A DNA stretch of 64,000 nt. Source: Bryobacterales bacterium. GTDB lineage: Bacteria; Acidobacteriota; Terriglobia; Bryobacterales; Bryobacteraceae. The stretch is taken from NCBI GenBank assembly GCA_003167495.1, contig PMSX01000140.1, positions 1 through 64,000 of the forward strand, written 5' to 3'. Positions 9,503 through 20,318 of this stretch are shown here, piece by piece. The notes under the pieces were generated by a model. It was not told where the DNA came from. It saw nothing but the letters and a program-made list of their open reading frames with translations, and ran no database searches. The translations under genes and the position numbers were made by a program. Within the stretch, counting starts at the first letter, position 1; every line of letters begins with the position of its first letter.

Positions 9503-10606
9503 ATGCAAACCGCCCCGTTTCGCGCCGACCAGGTGGGAAGCCTGCTTCGGACCAAAGAACTGAAAGATGCCCGCTCTGCTAGAGAGGCGGGCACGATAGA
9601 TGCGACCGAGCTGAAAGCGATAGAAGACGTCGAGATTAAGAAACTGATTGCACGTCAAGAAGACACGGGCTTGCGCGCCGTCACCGATGGCGAGTTCCGC
9701 CGCTCCATGTGGCATTACGATTTTCTGGAGCGCTTGGATGGAGTGGAGTCCTACCAATCCGATCATGGGATCGCCTTCAAAGGTGGCATTGCCACCAAGT
9801 CCAAAGCTCTTCGTGTCACCGGCAAATTAGGCTTCTCCGGTCACCCCATGATCGAACACTTCCGCTTCTTGATGGAAAACACACATGTCACCCCGAAGAT
9901 GACCATTCCTTCGCCCAGCGTGCTTCATTTCCGCGGTGGACGCAAAGCCATCAGCGAAACCATTTATCCCGACATGGCAGATTTCTTTCATGATCTCGGG
10001 TTGGCTTACCAGAAAGCCGTAAGAGCATTCGCCGACGCCGGTTGCCGCTACCTGCAGCTCGATGAGACAAACCTCGCCTATCTGTGCGATCCGGAACAAT
10101 GTCGTATGCTGCGCGAACGCGGCGACGACCCGGATAAACTTCCCCTTGCCTACGCGGACATGATCAACACCGCGATTGCCGAACGTCCGGCAGACATGCG
10201 GATTACCATGCATTTGTGCCGCGGCAACTTTCGCTCAAGCTTCATTGCCACGGGAGGCTATGAGCCAGTGGCCGATGTGTTGTTCAACCGGATCAACGTT
10301 GACGGCTATTTCATGGAATGGGATACCGATCGTGCCGGCGGCTTTGAACCTCTCCGGCTGATACCTAAAGGTAAGATGGTGGTCTTGGGACTCGTTACAT
10401 CTAAGATTGGAACCCTCGAATCGAAAGACGATCTGAAGCGCCGCATCCATGAAGCCTCTCGTTTCGCAGAAATGGATCAACTTTGCCTCAGTCCGCAGTG
10501 CGGCTTCGCTAGCACGGAGGAAGGCAACACTCTCGGCGAAGAAGAGCAGTGGGCCAAACTAGGCAGAATTGTTGAAATCGCGCGCGAACTGTGGGGCAGT
10601 GCTTAG
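9503..10606 (+). CDS. Cobalamin-independent methionine synthase C-terminal-like protein (MetE/YxjG type)
   Basis: RADQVGSLLRTKELKDAR, VTDGEFRR, HLCRGN, SPQCGFAS zinc-site motifs. Confidence 0.88.
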   Translation: MQTAPFRADQVGSLLRTKELKDARSAREAGTIDATELKAIEDVEIKKLIARQEDTGLRAVTDGEFRRSMWHYDFLERLDGVESYQSDHGIAFKGGIATKSKALRVTGKLGFSGHPMIEHFRFLMENTHVTPKMTIPSPSVLHFRGGRKAISETIYPDMADFFHDLGLAYQKAVRAFADAGCRYLQLDETNLAYLCDPEQCRMLRERGDDPDKLPLAYADMINTAIAERPADMRITMHLCRGNFRSSFIATGGYEPVADVLFNRINVDGYFMEWDTDRAGGFEPLRLIPKGKMVVLGLVTSKIGTLESKDDLKRRIHEASRFAEMDQLCLSPQCGFASTEEGNTLGEEEQWAKLGRIVEIARELWGSA

Positions 10607-12227
10607 GCTATCCGCTCTGATTGTCCTGTCGGCCGCTCTGGCTTCGGCGCAATCTCCCTCTTACGAGTCGTGTCCCAACAACATTTGCAAGGTCGTGGCG
10701 CTCGGTCGTTCGGGCGATTTACGCTGGCCTGATTTTGTCGATTTCCGCAGCCGCCTCGTTGCTTTCTACGCTCCCACTTACTCGCCTGCATGGCTGACAG
10801 AAGACGGCCCCACCCCGCAAGCACTGGCCATGATCTCACTCCTGAAAGCGGCAGACCTCAGGGGACTCAAACCAGAAGACTATAACGCCGACCTATGGGA
10901 GGAGCAAATCGCTCATCTCGATCGCTCCCAGTTTGACGTTTGTTTGACCGTCTCTCTCATGCGCTATTTGGCCGACCTCCACTTCGGCAAGGCCAATCCG
11001 GGGTTCTATCATCTCGAAACCAAATATCGAGACTTCGATATCCCCAGCTTTCTGCGATTGAAACTCATGGGAGCGACGGATCCCTCCGCACTCATAACTG
11101 CCGAAGTGGAACCTCCCTACGAAGGTTATAAGCGCGCTCAGCAAGCTTTGGCTGAATATCTCATCAAGGTGCGCGAACCGGAAACGGCACTGTCCGACCT
11201 GGCAGCTACAGTCGAACCGGAGAGTCACTACTCGGAGGTCAAACTGCTCCGTCAGCGTCTCCAGCAACTCGGTGACCTGCCTGGCGGCGAAACCATTCCG
11301 GAAAATGCATCACTGTACAGTGGCGCGCTGGTCGACGGTGTAATACATTTTCAAGCCCGGCATGGGCTCGAACCTGATGGCAGGCTTGGCACCGCGACTC
11401 TTATACAGTTGAACGTACCTCTATCTCAGCGCGTTCTTCAACTTCGCCTCGCCATGGAGCGCTGGCGCTGGGTTCCCCATACGTTCTCCCATCCGCCTAT
11501 TGTTGTTAACATTCCGGAGTTCACTCTGCGCACTTTGAACAGCTCCTATGAGACTGACCTTGAGATGAAGGTTGTGGTCGGCTCCTCCTATGAGAATGAA
11601 ACGCCCGTCTTTTCGGCCAATCTCACCTACATCACTTTTAGGCCGTATTGGAACGTTCCGAGCAGTATCCTTGAAAACGAAATGATCTCAAGGCTGGAGC
11701 AAGATCGCGACTATCTGGCCACTCATCGATATCAGCTTGTTAATGCCGCCGAGCGAGTTGTTCCCGCTCCAAAGGGCCTAACCGACTCCATGCTCAATGG
11801 TCTGCGCAGCGGGCGATATCGAATACGCCAAATGCCCGGCCCTGGATGCGCGCTGGGTCTGATCCGCTTCGGCATTCCAAACGAGCACAATGTCTACTTG
11901 CACGACACGCCCTCCCAAACGATTTTTTCTCTGGCACGTCGTGATTTCAGCCACGGCTGTGTGCGCATTGAACGTCCTGTGCAGTTGGCGGAGTGGAGTT
12001 TGCGCGGAACAGATTCGTGGTCGCAGGCGAAAATCCTTATGGCAATGCATGGCGGAAGGACGTTTCAGGTAAATCTCAAGAATCCCATCCCGGTTCTTCT
12101 GGTGTACGCCACCGCTGTCGTTCTGCGGAACAACGAAGTACGCTTCGCTTCGGATATTTATCGCCAGGACGCGTTGCTGGCAGATCGCTTGGCGCAAGGC
12201 TATCCAAGCAGGACTACTGACCAGTGA
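10599..12227 (+). CDS. L,D-transpeptidase (YcbB/LdtD type) with peptidoglycan-binding domain
   Basis: FSHGCVRIERP catalytic motif, FQARHGLEPDGRLGTATL PG-binding repeat, signal peptide; GTG start overlapping the previous stop. Confidence 0.9.
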   Translation: MLRLSALIVLSAALASAQSPSYESCPNNICKVVALGRSGDLRWPDFVDFRSRLVAFYAPTYSPAWLTEDGPTPQALAMISLLKAADLRGLKPEDYNADLWEEQIAHLDRSQFDVCLTVSLMRYLADLHFGKANPGFYHLETKYRDFDIPSFLRLKLMGATDPSALITAEVEPPYEGYKRAQQALAEYLIKVREPETALSDLAATVEPESHYSEVKLLRQRLQQLGDLPGGETIPENASLYSGALVDGVIHFQARHGLEPDGRLGTATLIQLNVPLSQRVLQLRLAMERWRWVPHTFSHPPIVVNIPEFTLRTLNSSYETDLEMKVVVGSSYENETPVFSANLTYITFRPYWNVPSSILENEMISRLEQDRDYLATHRYQLVNAAERVVPAPKGLTDSMLNGLRSGRYRIRQMPGPGCALGLIRFGIPNEHNVYLHDTPSQTIFSLARRDFSHGCVRIERPVQLAEWSLRGTDSWSQAKILMAMHGGRTFQVNLKNPIPVLLVYATAVVLRNNEVRFASDIYRQDALLADRLAQGYPSRTTDQ

Positions 12228-13875
12228 TGGCCCAAACCACCCGCGGGCCCTGCTGTAACCATGCCGGAATCCACTGGCCATAGTAGGCTTCCAAGGGAGT
12301 TCGCTTCAGCTTCAGAGTTGGGGTAACGAACCCACTGTCAATCGTCCAATGATGGTCTACCAGCGCAATCAGTGCCAGATGCTCATGTGACTCTACTCGT
12401 CCGTTGACCGAGTCCAGTAAGGCTTCAAACGATTTCTCTAGTTCCTTTCTCGCCGCCTCCGTAGATGCCTGCTGCACCGCTTCTTGCGTCAGAACCACCA
12501 CTGCGCAGGGCGCCGCGAGGTTTGTACCGAGAACCAGGCAGTTTTCCACCGCGGGATGCGCACTCAGCAACGCTTCAATCTTCGACGGAGCAACGTATTT
12601 CCCCTTCGATGTCTTGAATTGCTCCTTGATTCGTCCCGTGATCTTTAACCAGCCATCGGTGGTTACTTCTCCCAAATCTCCCGTGCGTATGAAGCCGTCT
12701 TCCGTGAACGCTTGCTGGGTCTCCTCGGGATTCTTGTAATAACCCACCATGTTCATCGGGCTGCGCAGTAGAACCTCGCCGATCGCAGAGATCCTGACCT
12801 CAACTCCTGGCGCGCTCTTGCCGGCGTAGCCTGGGCGACTCTCGCCATTCGGTGCAGTGTGAGTAATCCCCGTCTCCGTTGTACCGTAGCCTTCGGTCAA
12901 AGGAAGCCCTAGCGCGCGGAACCATTGCAGAAGATCACCAGATAGCGGAGCAGAACCAGACGCGGCGAACGCCACCTGCCCGAAACCCATCTGATGCATT
13001 ATGTATTTGACGATTAGTGTTTTAACGAGCGGTATTCCCAGCAGCCGGTCGAGCGCTTGGCGCGAAATCTTCTCGAACACCCTTTGCTGAAACTTCGCAT
13101 ACAGCCTCGGGACAGAAAAGAAAACCGTAGCGCGCGCACGCTTGAGGTCCACAAGAAACGTCGCCATGCTCTCAGTGAAAAAAAGATTCCACGAATAGTA
13201 GATTCCCGTAGTTTCGGTAAGACCACGTTCGGCGATATGAGCCAGCGGCAAGTAAGACAAGTCGCGTTGGCGACTCTCACCGGCCACTTGCGCTATCGCC
13301 TTCGCCCAATAAGGAAATGCAATAAAACGATGGATCGCCCCTTTGGGCGAACCAGTTGTGCCTGAAGTGTAGATGATCGTGGCAATATCGTCGGGCTTGC
13401 GCTGAGGATTCGTTGTCAAAGGCTCAGTCGTCTTGACGATTTCTTCCCAACTTGTCCCGTCGGTTGTGGCAGCGTTGGGAAAGCGTATAAGGTGTACGCC
13501 GGCTGGCCCCGCCCGCTGTGTGAGGTCTGCTGAATCAAGCGCTCCGATAAAACAGGCAGCGGGCTCGCAGTGTTCAAATAGCTCCTGCGCAGACTGCGGA
13601 GTCAGGGAAGGGTAAATAGGTACGGTGACGTGACCCGACATCCAGATGGCAAGCTCCGCGATAATCCACCACGAACAATTCTTCGAATAAATTACGATGT
13701 GCGAACCGGCGGGCCAACCTTTCGCAATCAAATGATTCGCCACTCGGCGCGCCTCATCCATCGTCTGTACCCACGTCCAATCGCGCGCCACGCCGTTTGT
13801 CGGCTGAGTCAGAAACACTTCCTCGGGCCGGGTTTTCTCCCAGTGATAGACCCGATCCAACGGCAACTCGATCAT
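12214..13875 (-). CDS. AMP-binding long-chain fatty acid--CoA ligase
   Basis: IIYTSGTTGSPKGAIH, EGYGTTETG, RTGDLGEV; ATGA overlap with the upstream gene. Confidence 0.92.
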   Translation of the reverse strand: MIELPLDRVYHWEKTRPEEVFLTQPTNGVARDWTWVQTMDEARRVANHLIAKGWPAGSHIVIYSKNCSWWIIAELAIWMSGHVTVPIYPSLTPQSAQELFEHCEPAACFIGALDSADLTQRAGPAGVHLIRFPNAATTDGTSWEEIVKTTEPLTTNPQRKPDDIATIIYTSGTTGSPKGAIHRFIAFPYWAKAIAQVAGESRQRDLSYLPLAHIAERGLTETTGIYYSWNLFFTESMATFLVDLKRARATVFFSVPRLYAKFQQRVFEKISRQALDRLLGIPLVKTLIVKYIMHQMGFGQVAFAASGSAPLSGDLLQWFRALGLPLTEGYGTTETGITHTAPNGESRPGYAGKSAPGVEVRISAIGEVLLRSPMNMVGYYKNPEETQQAFTEDGFIRTGDLGEVTTDGWLKITGRIKEQFKTSKGKYVAPSKIEALLSAHPAVENCLVLGTNLAAPCAVVVLTQEAVQQASTEAARKELEKSFEALLDSVNGRVESHEHLALIALVDHHWTIDSGFVTPTLKLKRTPLEAYYGQWIPAWLQQGPRVVWAITGQ

Positions 13876-15902
13876 GGCTGAAGCTCTGGCTGCTTGGCCG
13901 GCAGTGACTTTGCCGCAATTTGTGCAATGTCCAGCAACTGCGGCGGTGCGTTGGAAGTGGCTGCGAGCGCGTCGCGCAGCATGGTGTTGCAGAATGGGCA
14001 CGCTACCCCTACGACACTGGCTCCAGTGGCAGCCAGTTCTTTGGCGCGGGCATGACTGACCCGGTTGCCTTTCTCTTCTCCCAGAAACGCCAAACCTCCG
14101 CCCGCCCCGCAACAGAAACTTCTCTCGTGATTTCGTTCTGCCTCCACTACCGTGCCAGTAAGTGCAATCACTTCCCGAGGCTCATCATAGACATTCCGAT
14201 AGCGGCCCAAATAGCATGGGTCATGAAAAACAACATCGGTTCCTTTGCTTCGCGGCAGTTTGTCCTTGTGGCGCGCCATGAATTCACTGTGATGCTCGAT
14301 CTGCGGCGGCGTGCCGAAATCTTTCCAGTCCGTAGAAATCGTTCTGACACAGTGAGGACAGACCGAAACGATTTTTGTGACTTTGTTCTGCTTGATATTC
14401 TCCAGATTTTCTTCGGCGAGTTGTTGAAAAACGAGGTCGTTCCCCAGCCGCCGCGCTGGGTCGCCCGTGCACTTTTCTTTCTTCAATACGCCGAACGTAG
14501 TGCCCAGATAACTCATCACCTGCGCGAAAGAGGTAACAATTTCGCGGCCCTGCGGATCGTATCCTCCCATGCAACCCAACCACAGACAGTACTCCTGCGT
14601 GCCATCAAAATTCGGAAACTGTTGCTTCTGTATGAACTTCGTGCGTTCGTTGTTCGAAAGCCCGAGCGCGTTACCGTTCTTTTCCATGGCAAGAAAGAGT
14701 TTCGTACCGTAGTCGTCTTCCCACGCTCCTGTATTCACACTCCCACGCCGCAATCCAATAATGATGGGCAGGTGCGCAATTCCCACTGGACACTGGAACT
14801 CACAAGACCCGCAAGTCGTGCACTGAAACGCCGCTTCTTGGGAGTTGTATTTACCCAGCAGCGGCTCTTCCGACTTAGGCCCGAACTCGTTCAAGTAGCC
14901 GCGAACTCCCAGGATGATCTCTTTGGGATTTAACTCTTTTCCCGTATTGGCCGCTGGACAGTGTTCGGTGCATCGGCCACACTCCACGCACGAATAGGCT
15001 TCGAGAGAAACCAATTGCGTGAGGTCGGTGCCCTTAACCAAGCCGAAATCCTCATCTCCCTCCAGCTTAGGTATCGCGCTAAATCCGCCGCTCGAGAGAA
15101 ACACAGTCAGTGGGCTGAGCACCAGGTGCAGGTGCTTGGTGTGTGGAATCAGCGGAAGAAATATAAGGATGGAGAGCGAGTGCAGCCACCACAGTGTTTT
15201 GGCGGTGGCCCCAGTTTCAGGCACAAAGAACGCACTTATGTACGTCACCATCAAAAGAAAAATGAGAAACGCGATGAATCCCGATTCGTAAGATACTTTT
15301 TTCCCTAACCAGACAGGGTGCACAACAAACCGGCGGATAAACAAGCCGAAAATCGACACCGCAACCAGCAACGCGAACACTGCCGCAAAGTCGAAATAGA
15401 TACGTCCGAAGAAGCCCTCCGGTGAAAGAAAGCCCAGATCAAAGCCAGTCGCAAAATGGTTTAGCGAAACAAGGGCGAAAACGCAAAACCCCCAGAACAC
15501 AAAGGCATGTGCCAGGCCCGGCAGTGGGCGTTGCCGAATAACTTTGGCTTGGCAGATAACCTCCCAGAAGAAATCCCATGCTCTCTTCCCAACGTTGCCA
15601 AGCGCAAAATTCGTATCTTTCTTCGACGCACGAATCCGCGCTGCTACTTGACCGAAGCGCGCCCAAAAACCCCACAGCGAAGCAATGACGAAAATGCCCA
15701 ATAGCGCCTTTTCGAGCAAAGAGAAATGCGGGGGTTCCGCATAGCTGAAAGTCAGTAAAGCCAGGAAGTTAGAAGCAAACATCGACTGCCACCAGAGCGC
15801 CAGGAAAATGACCACTTGCGTTTTTCTTACCGATGAGTAAGATATCAAGAGGGAGGTGTCTCTGTCAATAGCTGGTCGAAACCGTAGCAAGTCTTCGGGC
15901 AA
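13872..15902 (-). CDS. Membrane-bound (Fe-S) oxidoreductase, heterodisulfide reductase-like (EtfD/DUF224-type)
   Basis: N-terminal TM helices; CVECGRCTEHCP and CTTCGSCEFQCP [4Fe-4S] motifs; two CCG-type modules (HDPCYLGR, FCCGAGGG). Start codon uncertain. Confidence 0.85.
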   Translation of the reverse strand: MPEDLLRFRPAIDRDTSLLISYSSVRKTQVVIFLALWWQSMFASNFLALLTFSYAEPPHFSLLEKALLGIFVIASLWGFWARFGQVAARIRASKKDTNFALGNVGKRAWDFFWEVICQAKVIRQRPLPGLAHAFVFWGFCVFALVSLNHFATGFDLGFLSPEGFFGRIYFDFAAVFALLVAVSIFGLFIRRFVVHPVWLGKKVSYESGFIAFLIFLLMVTYISAFFVPETGATAKTLWWLHSLSILIFLPLIPHTKHLHLVLSPLTVFLSSGGFSAIPKLEGDEDFGLVKGTDLTQLVSLEAYSCVECGRCTEHCPAANTGKELNPKEIILGVRGYLNEFGPKSEEPLLGKYNSQEAAFQCTTCGSCEFQCPVGIAHLPIIIGLRRGSVNTGAWEDDYGTKLFLAMEKNGNALGLSNNERTKFIQKQQFPNFDGTQEYCLWLGCMGGYDPQGREIVTSFAQVMSYLGTTFGVLKKEKCTGDPARRLGNDLVFQQLAEENLENIKQNKVTKIVSVCPHCVRTISTDWKDFGTPPQIEHHSEFMARHKDKLPRSKGTDVVFHDPCYLGRYRNVYDEPREVIALTGTVVEAERNHERSFCCGAGGGLAFLGEEKGNRVSHARAKELAATGASVVGVACPFCNTMLRDALAATSNAPPQLLDIAQIAAKSLPAKQPELQP

Positions 15903-16611
15903 GAGAGTGGCGGGCCAACCCGATGCGCTCGCTCATTTGGCAGCTTTCGCCGACAGGCGGCGCGATCCTGACGCCAAAAAGCAGGCCGTTTTGCAAACCG
16001 CTGTTCAGATATTCATCGAGAAAGGCTACTGGCAGACCTCCCTGGATGACGTCGCCAAGAAACTGAAAATTACTAAGCCAGCGCTCTACTATTACTTCCG
16101 CAACAAGGAAGAAATCTACCTGGAATGCTACCGGCGCGGCATCGCCTTGACACAGCACAGCCTCGACAAAATTCGCTCTCACCAAGGCAGCGGCCTTGAG
16201 AAGGTCGCCGGATTCATTCAAACATACACGGTCATCGTTGCGCGCGATTTCGGCCGCTTCCTGGTCCGGCAGGATGACCGCGAACTGTCTCCCAAAGCAC
16301 AGGCGGAAGTGCGTGCCGAGAAGCGCAAAATCGACCACTGCCTCCGTTCCTTCATAGAGCAAGGGATCGCGGACGGCTCTGTCCGGCCATGTAATGTGCG
16401 GCTCGTGTCTTTTTCGCTGGCGGGAGCGGTTCACTCTTTGGCTACTTGGTTCGAGCCGGGTGGCGCGCTCACCGCGGAAGAAGTTGCGGCCGAATTTGCC
16501 CAGACTTTGACACAGGGTCTCGCCAATCGCCGTTCGGCCAAATTACGTATCCCCGATTTCGAACCTATTCAAATTCCAGCAAAACTTTCACACGGAGAAA
16601 TGCGGAGCTAG
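15856..16611 (+). CDS. TetR/AcrR family transcriptional regulator
   Basis: HTH: AVQIFIEKGYWQTSLDDVAKKLKITKPALYYYFRNKEEIYLE. Confidence 0.92.
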   Translation: MSLSIAGRNRSKSSGKRVAGQPDALAHLAAFADRRRDPDAKKQAVLQTAVQIFIEKGYWQTSLDDVAKKLKITKPALYYYFRNKEEIYLECYRRGIALTQHSLDKIRSHQGSGLEKVAGFIQTYTVIVARDFGRFLVRQDDRELSPKAQAEVRAEKRKIDHCLRSFIEQGIADGSVRPCNVRLVSFSLAGAVHSLATWFEPGGALTAEEVAAEFAQTLTQGLANRRSAKLRIPDFEPIQIPAKLSHGEMRS

Positions 16612-16635
16612 CGCTCCAGCCACATACTTTCAGCC

Positions 16636-19107
16636 ATGATCGCCGAAACGATGGAAAAAATAACGACCCGCTCGACGCCAACTAGTGCGTACCTGATTCG
16701 AAAAGTGGGAGTTCTGGGAGCAGGCAACATGGGGTCGCGCATTGCGGCTCACATTGCGAACGCGGGAGTTCCGGTTGTTCTACTGGACATCGTACCTCCC
16801 AATGCACCAGCCGACAATAAGGCCGCACGCAACAGCGTTGTAAACACCGCTCTCGACGGGTTGAAAAAGTCGAAGCCGGCAGCTTTCTTCGATCCTTCAA
16901 ACGTCCGCCTCACTCAAACCGGCAATTTTGAAGACAATCTGGAACTACTGCGCGATTGCGATTGGATCATAGAAGTCGTGGCCGAGAATCTGGAAATCAA
17001 GCGCGCTCTGCTGGCAAGGGTCAATCAGTTCCGCCGCGCCGACGCCATCATTACTACCAACACGAGTGGTTTGCCGGTCTCGCAGATTGCCGAGGGCATG
17101 GACGCCGGCTTCAAGAAACACTGGTTTGGCACTCACTTCTTCAATCCACCTCGCTACATGCGCTTGCTCGAATTGATTCCAACACCCGAAACCGACCCCG
17201 CGGCGATTGCGGCCGTGAAGCAGTTCGTCGACCGCCGGTTGGGCAAAGCGGTTGTCACAGCCAAAGACACTCCCAACTTCATCGCCAACCGCATTGGAAC
17301 ATTTGCGATGATGAACGCTCTGCGCATCATGCAGGCGATGGATTTGTCCATTGAGGAGGTGGACGCTCTCACTGGCGCTACACTCGGTTGGCCCAAGTCC
17401 GGTACTTTTCGCCTGAGTGACATGGTTGGCATTGATGTGCTCGCCCATGTGGCCAAGAACTTCTTTGATCGGATCAAGGACGAGCGGCCCGACGTGGCGC
17501 CGCCGCCGTTTATAGCGCAGATGCTGGAACGGAAGTGGCTCGGTGACAAAGCAGGTCAAGGCTTTTACAAAAAGGTGAAAGGCACAGGTGGCGAAGAGGA
17601 GCGTCTCGGGCTTGACTGGAAGACACTCGAATACCGCCCTTCTCTCCGTGTCAAGTTTCCTTCTCTTGAGTTGACGAAGAACACAGACTCCGTTGCCGAA
17701 CGCCTGCGCCTGGTTCTCTCCAACGATCCAACGAAAGACGGCGCCGCCGCCTTCTATTGGCAAGTGTTGCCCGAACTCTGGAATTACGCAGCTCATCGCG
17801 TGCCTGAGATTTCCGATGACATTGTGGGCATTGATGAAGCTATGAAGAACGGCTTCAACTGGGAGTTGGGTCCGTTCGAAATGTGGGACGCAGTCGGCGT
17901 TGCTGTCACTGCGGAAAAGATGAAAGCTTCCGGCATCACTCTAGCGCCTGCCGTTCAGAAACTCCTACAAAGTGGTAAAACGAGCTGGTATCAAGATGAC
18001 GCTTCGGTGCCCTCTGGCCGCCGCTATTTCGACATTGCGAGTGGGAGCTACCAGCCCGTGGTTTCCGCGGATGGTGTCACCTCGGCCGAGATCCTTAAAA
18101 AAGCTCATGGGGTGGTGAAGAAGAACGCCGGCGCTTCACTCATCGACTTGGGCGATGGTGTAGCCTGCATCGAATTTCATACCAAAATGAATGCGATTGG
18201 TGGAGACATTGTCTCTCTCATCACTCAAACCCTGAAACCTGGGAGCGATGCGCTTGCTCAATTCGACGCCTTCGTCATCTCAAACGATAGTGACAATTTC
18301 TCTGTCGGCGCGAATGTAATGCAATTGCTGTTGGGTATCCAGGAGCAGGATTGGGACGAAATTGACATGGCCGTCAAAGCGTTCCAGAAGATGACCCAAA
18401 TCATCAAGTTCTGCCCAAAGCCCGTAGTAGCGGCTCCTTTCGGCATGTGCCTCGGCGGCGGTTGTGAGATTTCCATGCATGCCTCAGCCCGGCAGCCGCA
18501 TGCCGAGCTATACATGGGCTTAGTGGAGACGGGCGTCGGTTTGGTGCCTGGCGGCGGAGGGTGCAAGGAAGTCGCGCTGCACGCGATTGACGCTGCCGCT
18601 GCTTTGCGCGAAGGCGGTCGTAATGAGTCAGTCGAGTTGATAGAAGCATTGCGGCGCGGTTTCGAAAACATAGCCATGGCGAAGGTCTCAACCTCGGCGG
18701 CGGAGGCTCGAACTATGGGCTATCTCTCACCGAGTGACATGATCACGATGAACCGCGAACGCGTTTTGCTCGATGCAAAAGCCCGCGCCCGTGAGTTGGC
18801 TGACGCCGGCTACTCAGCGCCATTACCGCGAACCGACATCCCGGCACCCGGTGCAAACATTCTTGCCACCTTGAAGATGGGTGTGCGTCTGATGCGCGAA
18901 GGAGAGTACATCAGCGACCACGATGTGAAGGTCGCCAATCATGTCGCCAACGTTTTGTGCGGCGGCAAAGTTACGCCCGGCACTCCAGTGAGTGAGCAAT
19001 ACTTCCTCGATCTGGAACGCCAGTCGTTCCTCTCCCTCTGCGGTGAAAAGAAGACCGCTGAACGCATCGCACACACTTTGAAAACAGGTAAGCCATTAAG
19101 GAACTAA
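16636..19107 (+). CDS. fadN: 3-hydroxyacyl-CoA dehydrogenase/enoyl-CoA hydratase (FadN-like)
   Basis: GVLGAGNMGSRIAAHIANAG Rossmann motif, FFNPPRYMRLLE, C-terminal crotonase domain. Confidence 0.92.
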   Translation: MIAETMEKITTRSTPTSAYLIRKVGVLGAGNMGSRIAAHIANAGVPVVLLDIVPPNAPADNKAARNSVVNTALDGLKKSKPAAFFDPSNVRLTQTGNFEDNLELLRDCDWIIEVVAENLEIKRALLARVNQFRRADAIITTNTSGLPVSQIAEGMDAGFKKHWFGTHFFNPPRYMRLLELIPTPETDPAAIAAVKQFVDRRLGKAVVTAKDTPNFIANRIGTFAMMNALRIMQAMDLSIEEVDALTGATLGWPKSGTFRLSDMVGIDVLAHVAKNFFDRIKDERPDVAPPPFIAQMLERKWLGDKAGQGFYKKVKGTGGEEERLGLDWKTLEYRPSLRVKFPSLELTKNTDSVAERLRLVLSNDPTKDGAAAFYWQVLPELWNYAAHRVPEISDDIVGIDEAMKNGFNWELGPFEMWDAVGVAVTAEKMKASGITLAPAVQKLLQSGKTSWYQDDASVPSGRRYFDIASGSYQPVVSADGVTSAEILKKAHGVVKKNAGASLIDLGDGVACIEFHTKMNAIGGDIVSLITQTLKPGSDALAQFDAFVISNDSDNFSVGANVMQLLLGIQEQDWDEIDMAVKAFQKMTQIIKFCPKPVVAAPFGMCLGGGCEISMHASARQPHAELYMGLVETGVGLVPGGGGCKEVALHAIDAAAALREGGRNESVELIEALRRGFENIAMAKVSTSAAEARTMGYLSPSDMITMNRERVLLDAKARARELADAGYSAPLPRTDIPAPGANILATLKMGVRLMREGEYISDHDVKVANHVANVLCGGKVTPGTPVSEQYFLDLERQSFLSLCGEKKTAERIAHTLKTGKPLRN

Positions 19108-19109
19108 TC

Positions 19110-20291
19110 ATGAAAAACGCTGTCATTGTGAGCGCCGTTCGCACGGCGGTTGGCAAGGCTCCTAAAGGCGCCTTGCGCTCCACGCGCCCGGATGACTTGG
19201 CCGCCGTCGCCATCAAAGGCGCTCTCGCCCGCGTACCGCTGCTTGAATTAAAAGATGTAGAGGACGTCATCATCGGCTGTGCCATGCCCGAAGCCGAGCA
19301 GGGAATGAACATGGCCAGAATCGCAGCATTGCGCGCCGGTCTGCCCATTGAGTCCTCCGCCTTCACGGTGAATCGTTTTTGCGCATCGGGCTTGCAATCG
19401 ATTGCCTTGGCTGGCGATCGCATTCGCGCAGGCGGTGCCGATGTGATCATTGCTGGCGGCGCGGAATCGATGTCGATGGTTCCCATGGCGGGCAACAAGC
19501 CTTCTATGAATCCGTGGCTGGAAGAAAATCATCCCGGCACCTATACTTCCATGGGTTTGACAGCCGAGCGCGTTGCCAAGCACTATGGCATCACCCGCGA
19601 AGAGTCTGACCAATTCGCTTTGGCCAGCCACCAAAAAGCGTTGGCCGCACAAGGAGCCGGCAAGTTTGACGATGAAATTGTTGCTGTTCCCGTAACTCTC
19701 ACCGTGCCCGATGAGAAATCGAAGCTCCAAACGACTGAGACGCAATTCAAAGCGGACGAAGGCCCGCGCGCCGATACTTCGCTCGAAGCTCTGGCCAAAC
19801 TCAAACCAGCGTTTCACGCCAAGGGAGTAGTCACTGCCGGAAACTCATCCCAAACCTCCGATGGCGCGGCAGCGGCAGTCGTAATGTCTGAAGAGCGTGC
19901 TGCGGCGCTGGGGTTGAAGCCTATGCTTCGCTATCTGTCGTTTGCTTATGCCGGCTGCATGCCTGAGGAAATGGGAATCGGCCCTGTCTACGCGATTCCG
20001 AAGGCGCTCAAGATGGCCGGCTTGACACTCGATCAAATTGATTTGTTTGAGTTGAACGAAGCTTTCGCCGCACAGTCTCTCGCGGTGATCAAGACCCTGG
20101 GTATCGATCGCGAGAAGGTGAATGTCAATGGCGGGGCGATTGCCTTGGGTCATCCGCTCGGCTGTACCGGTGCGAAATTGACCGCAACACTTGTGCGCGA
20201 AATGGACCGCCGAAAGGCCCGCTACGGTATGGTGACCATGTGCGTGGGTGGAGGCATGGGCGCGGCTGGGATTTTTGAGCGTGTGAACTGA
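19110..20291 (+). CDS. fadA: Acetyl-CoA acyltransferase (thiolase)
   Basis: [47 protein letters not shown]. Confidence 0.95.
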   Translation: MKNAVIVSAVRTAVGKAPKGALRSTRPDDLAAVAIKGALARVPLLELKDVEDVIIGCAMPEAEQGMNMARIAALRAGLPIESSAFTVNRFCASGLQSIALAGDRIRAGGADVIIAGGAESMSMVPMAGNKPSMNPWLEENHPGTYTSMGLTAERVAKHYGITREESDQFALASHQKALAAQGAGKFDDEIVAVPVTLTVPDEKSKLQTTETQFKADEGPRADTSLEALAKLKPAFHAKGVVTAGNSSQTSDGAAAAVVMSEERAAALGLKPMLRYLSFAYAGCMPEEMGIGPVYAIPKALKMAGLTLDQIDLFELNEAFAAQSLAVIKTLGIDREKVNVNGGAIALGHPLGCTGAKLTATLVREMDRRKARYGMVTMCVGGGMGAAGIFERVN

Positions 20292-20318
20292 GAGATCAAA
20301 GAGAAGAGGCATAACAAA

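Noticed and set aside
13920-14933. 337-aa plus-strand ORF
   Set aside because: Antisense to the FeS oxidoreductase; no family motifs.
16945-17796. 283-aa minus-strand ORF
   Set aside because: Antisense to fadN with no domain signal.
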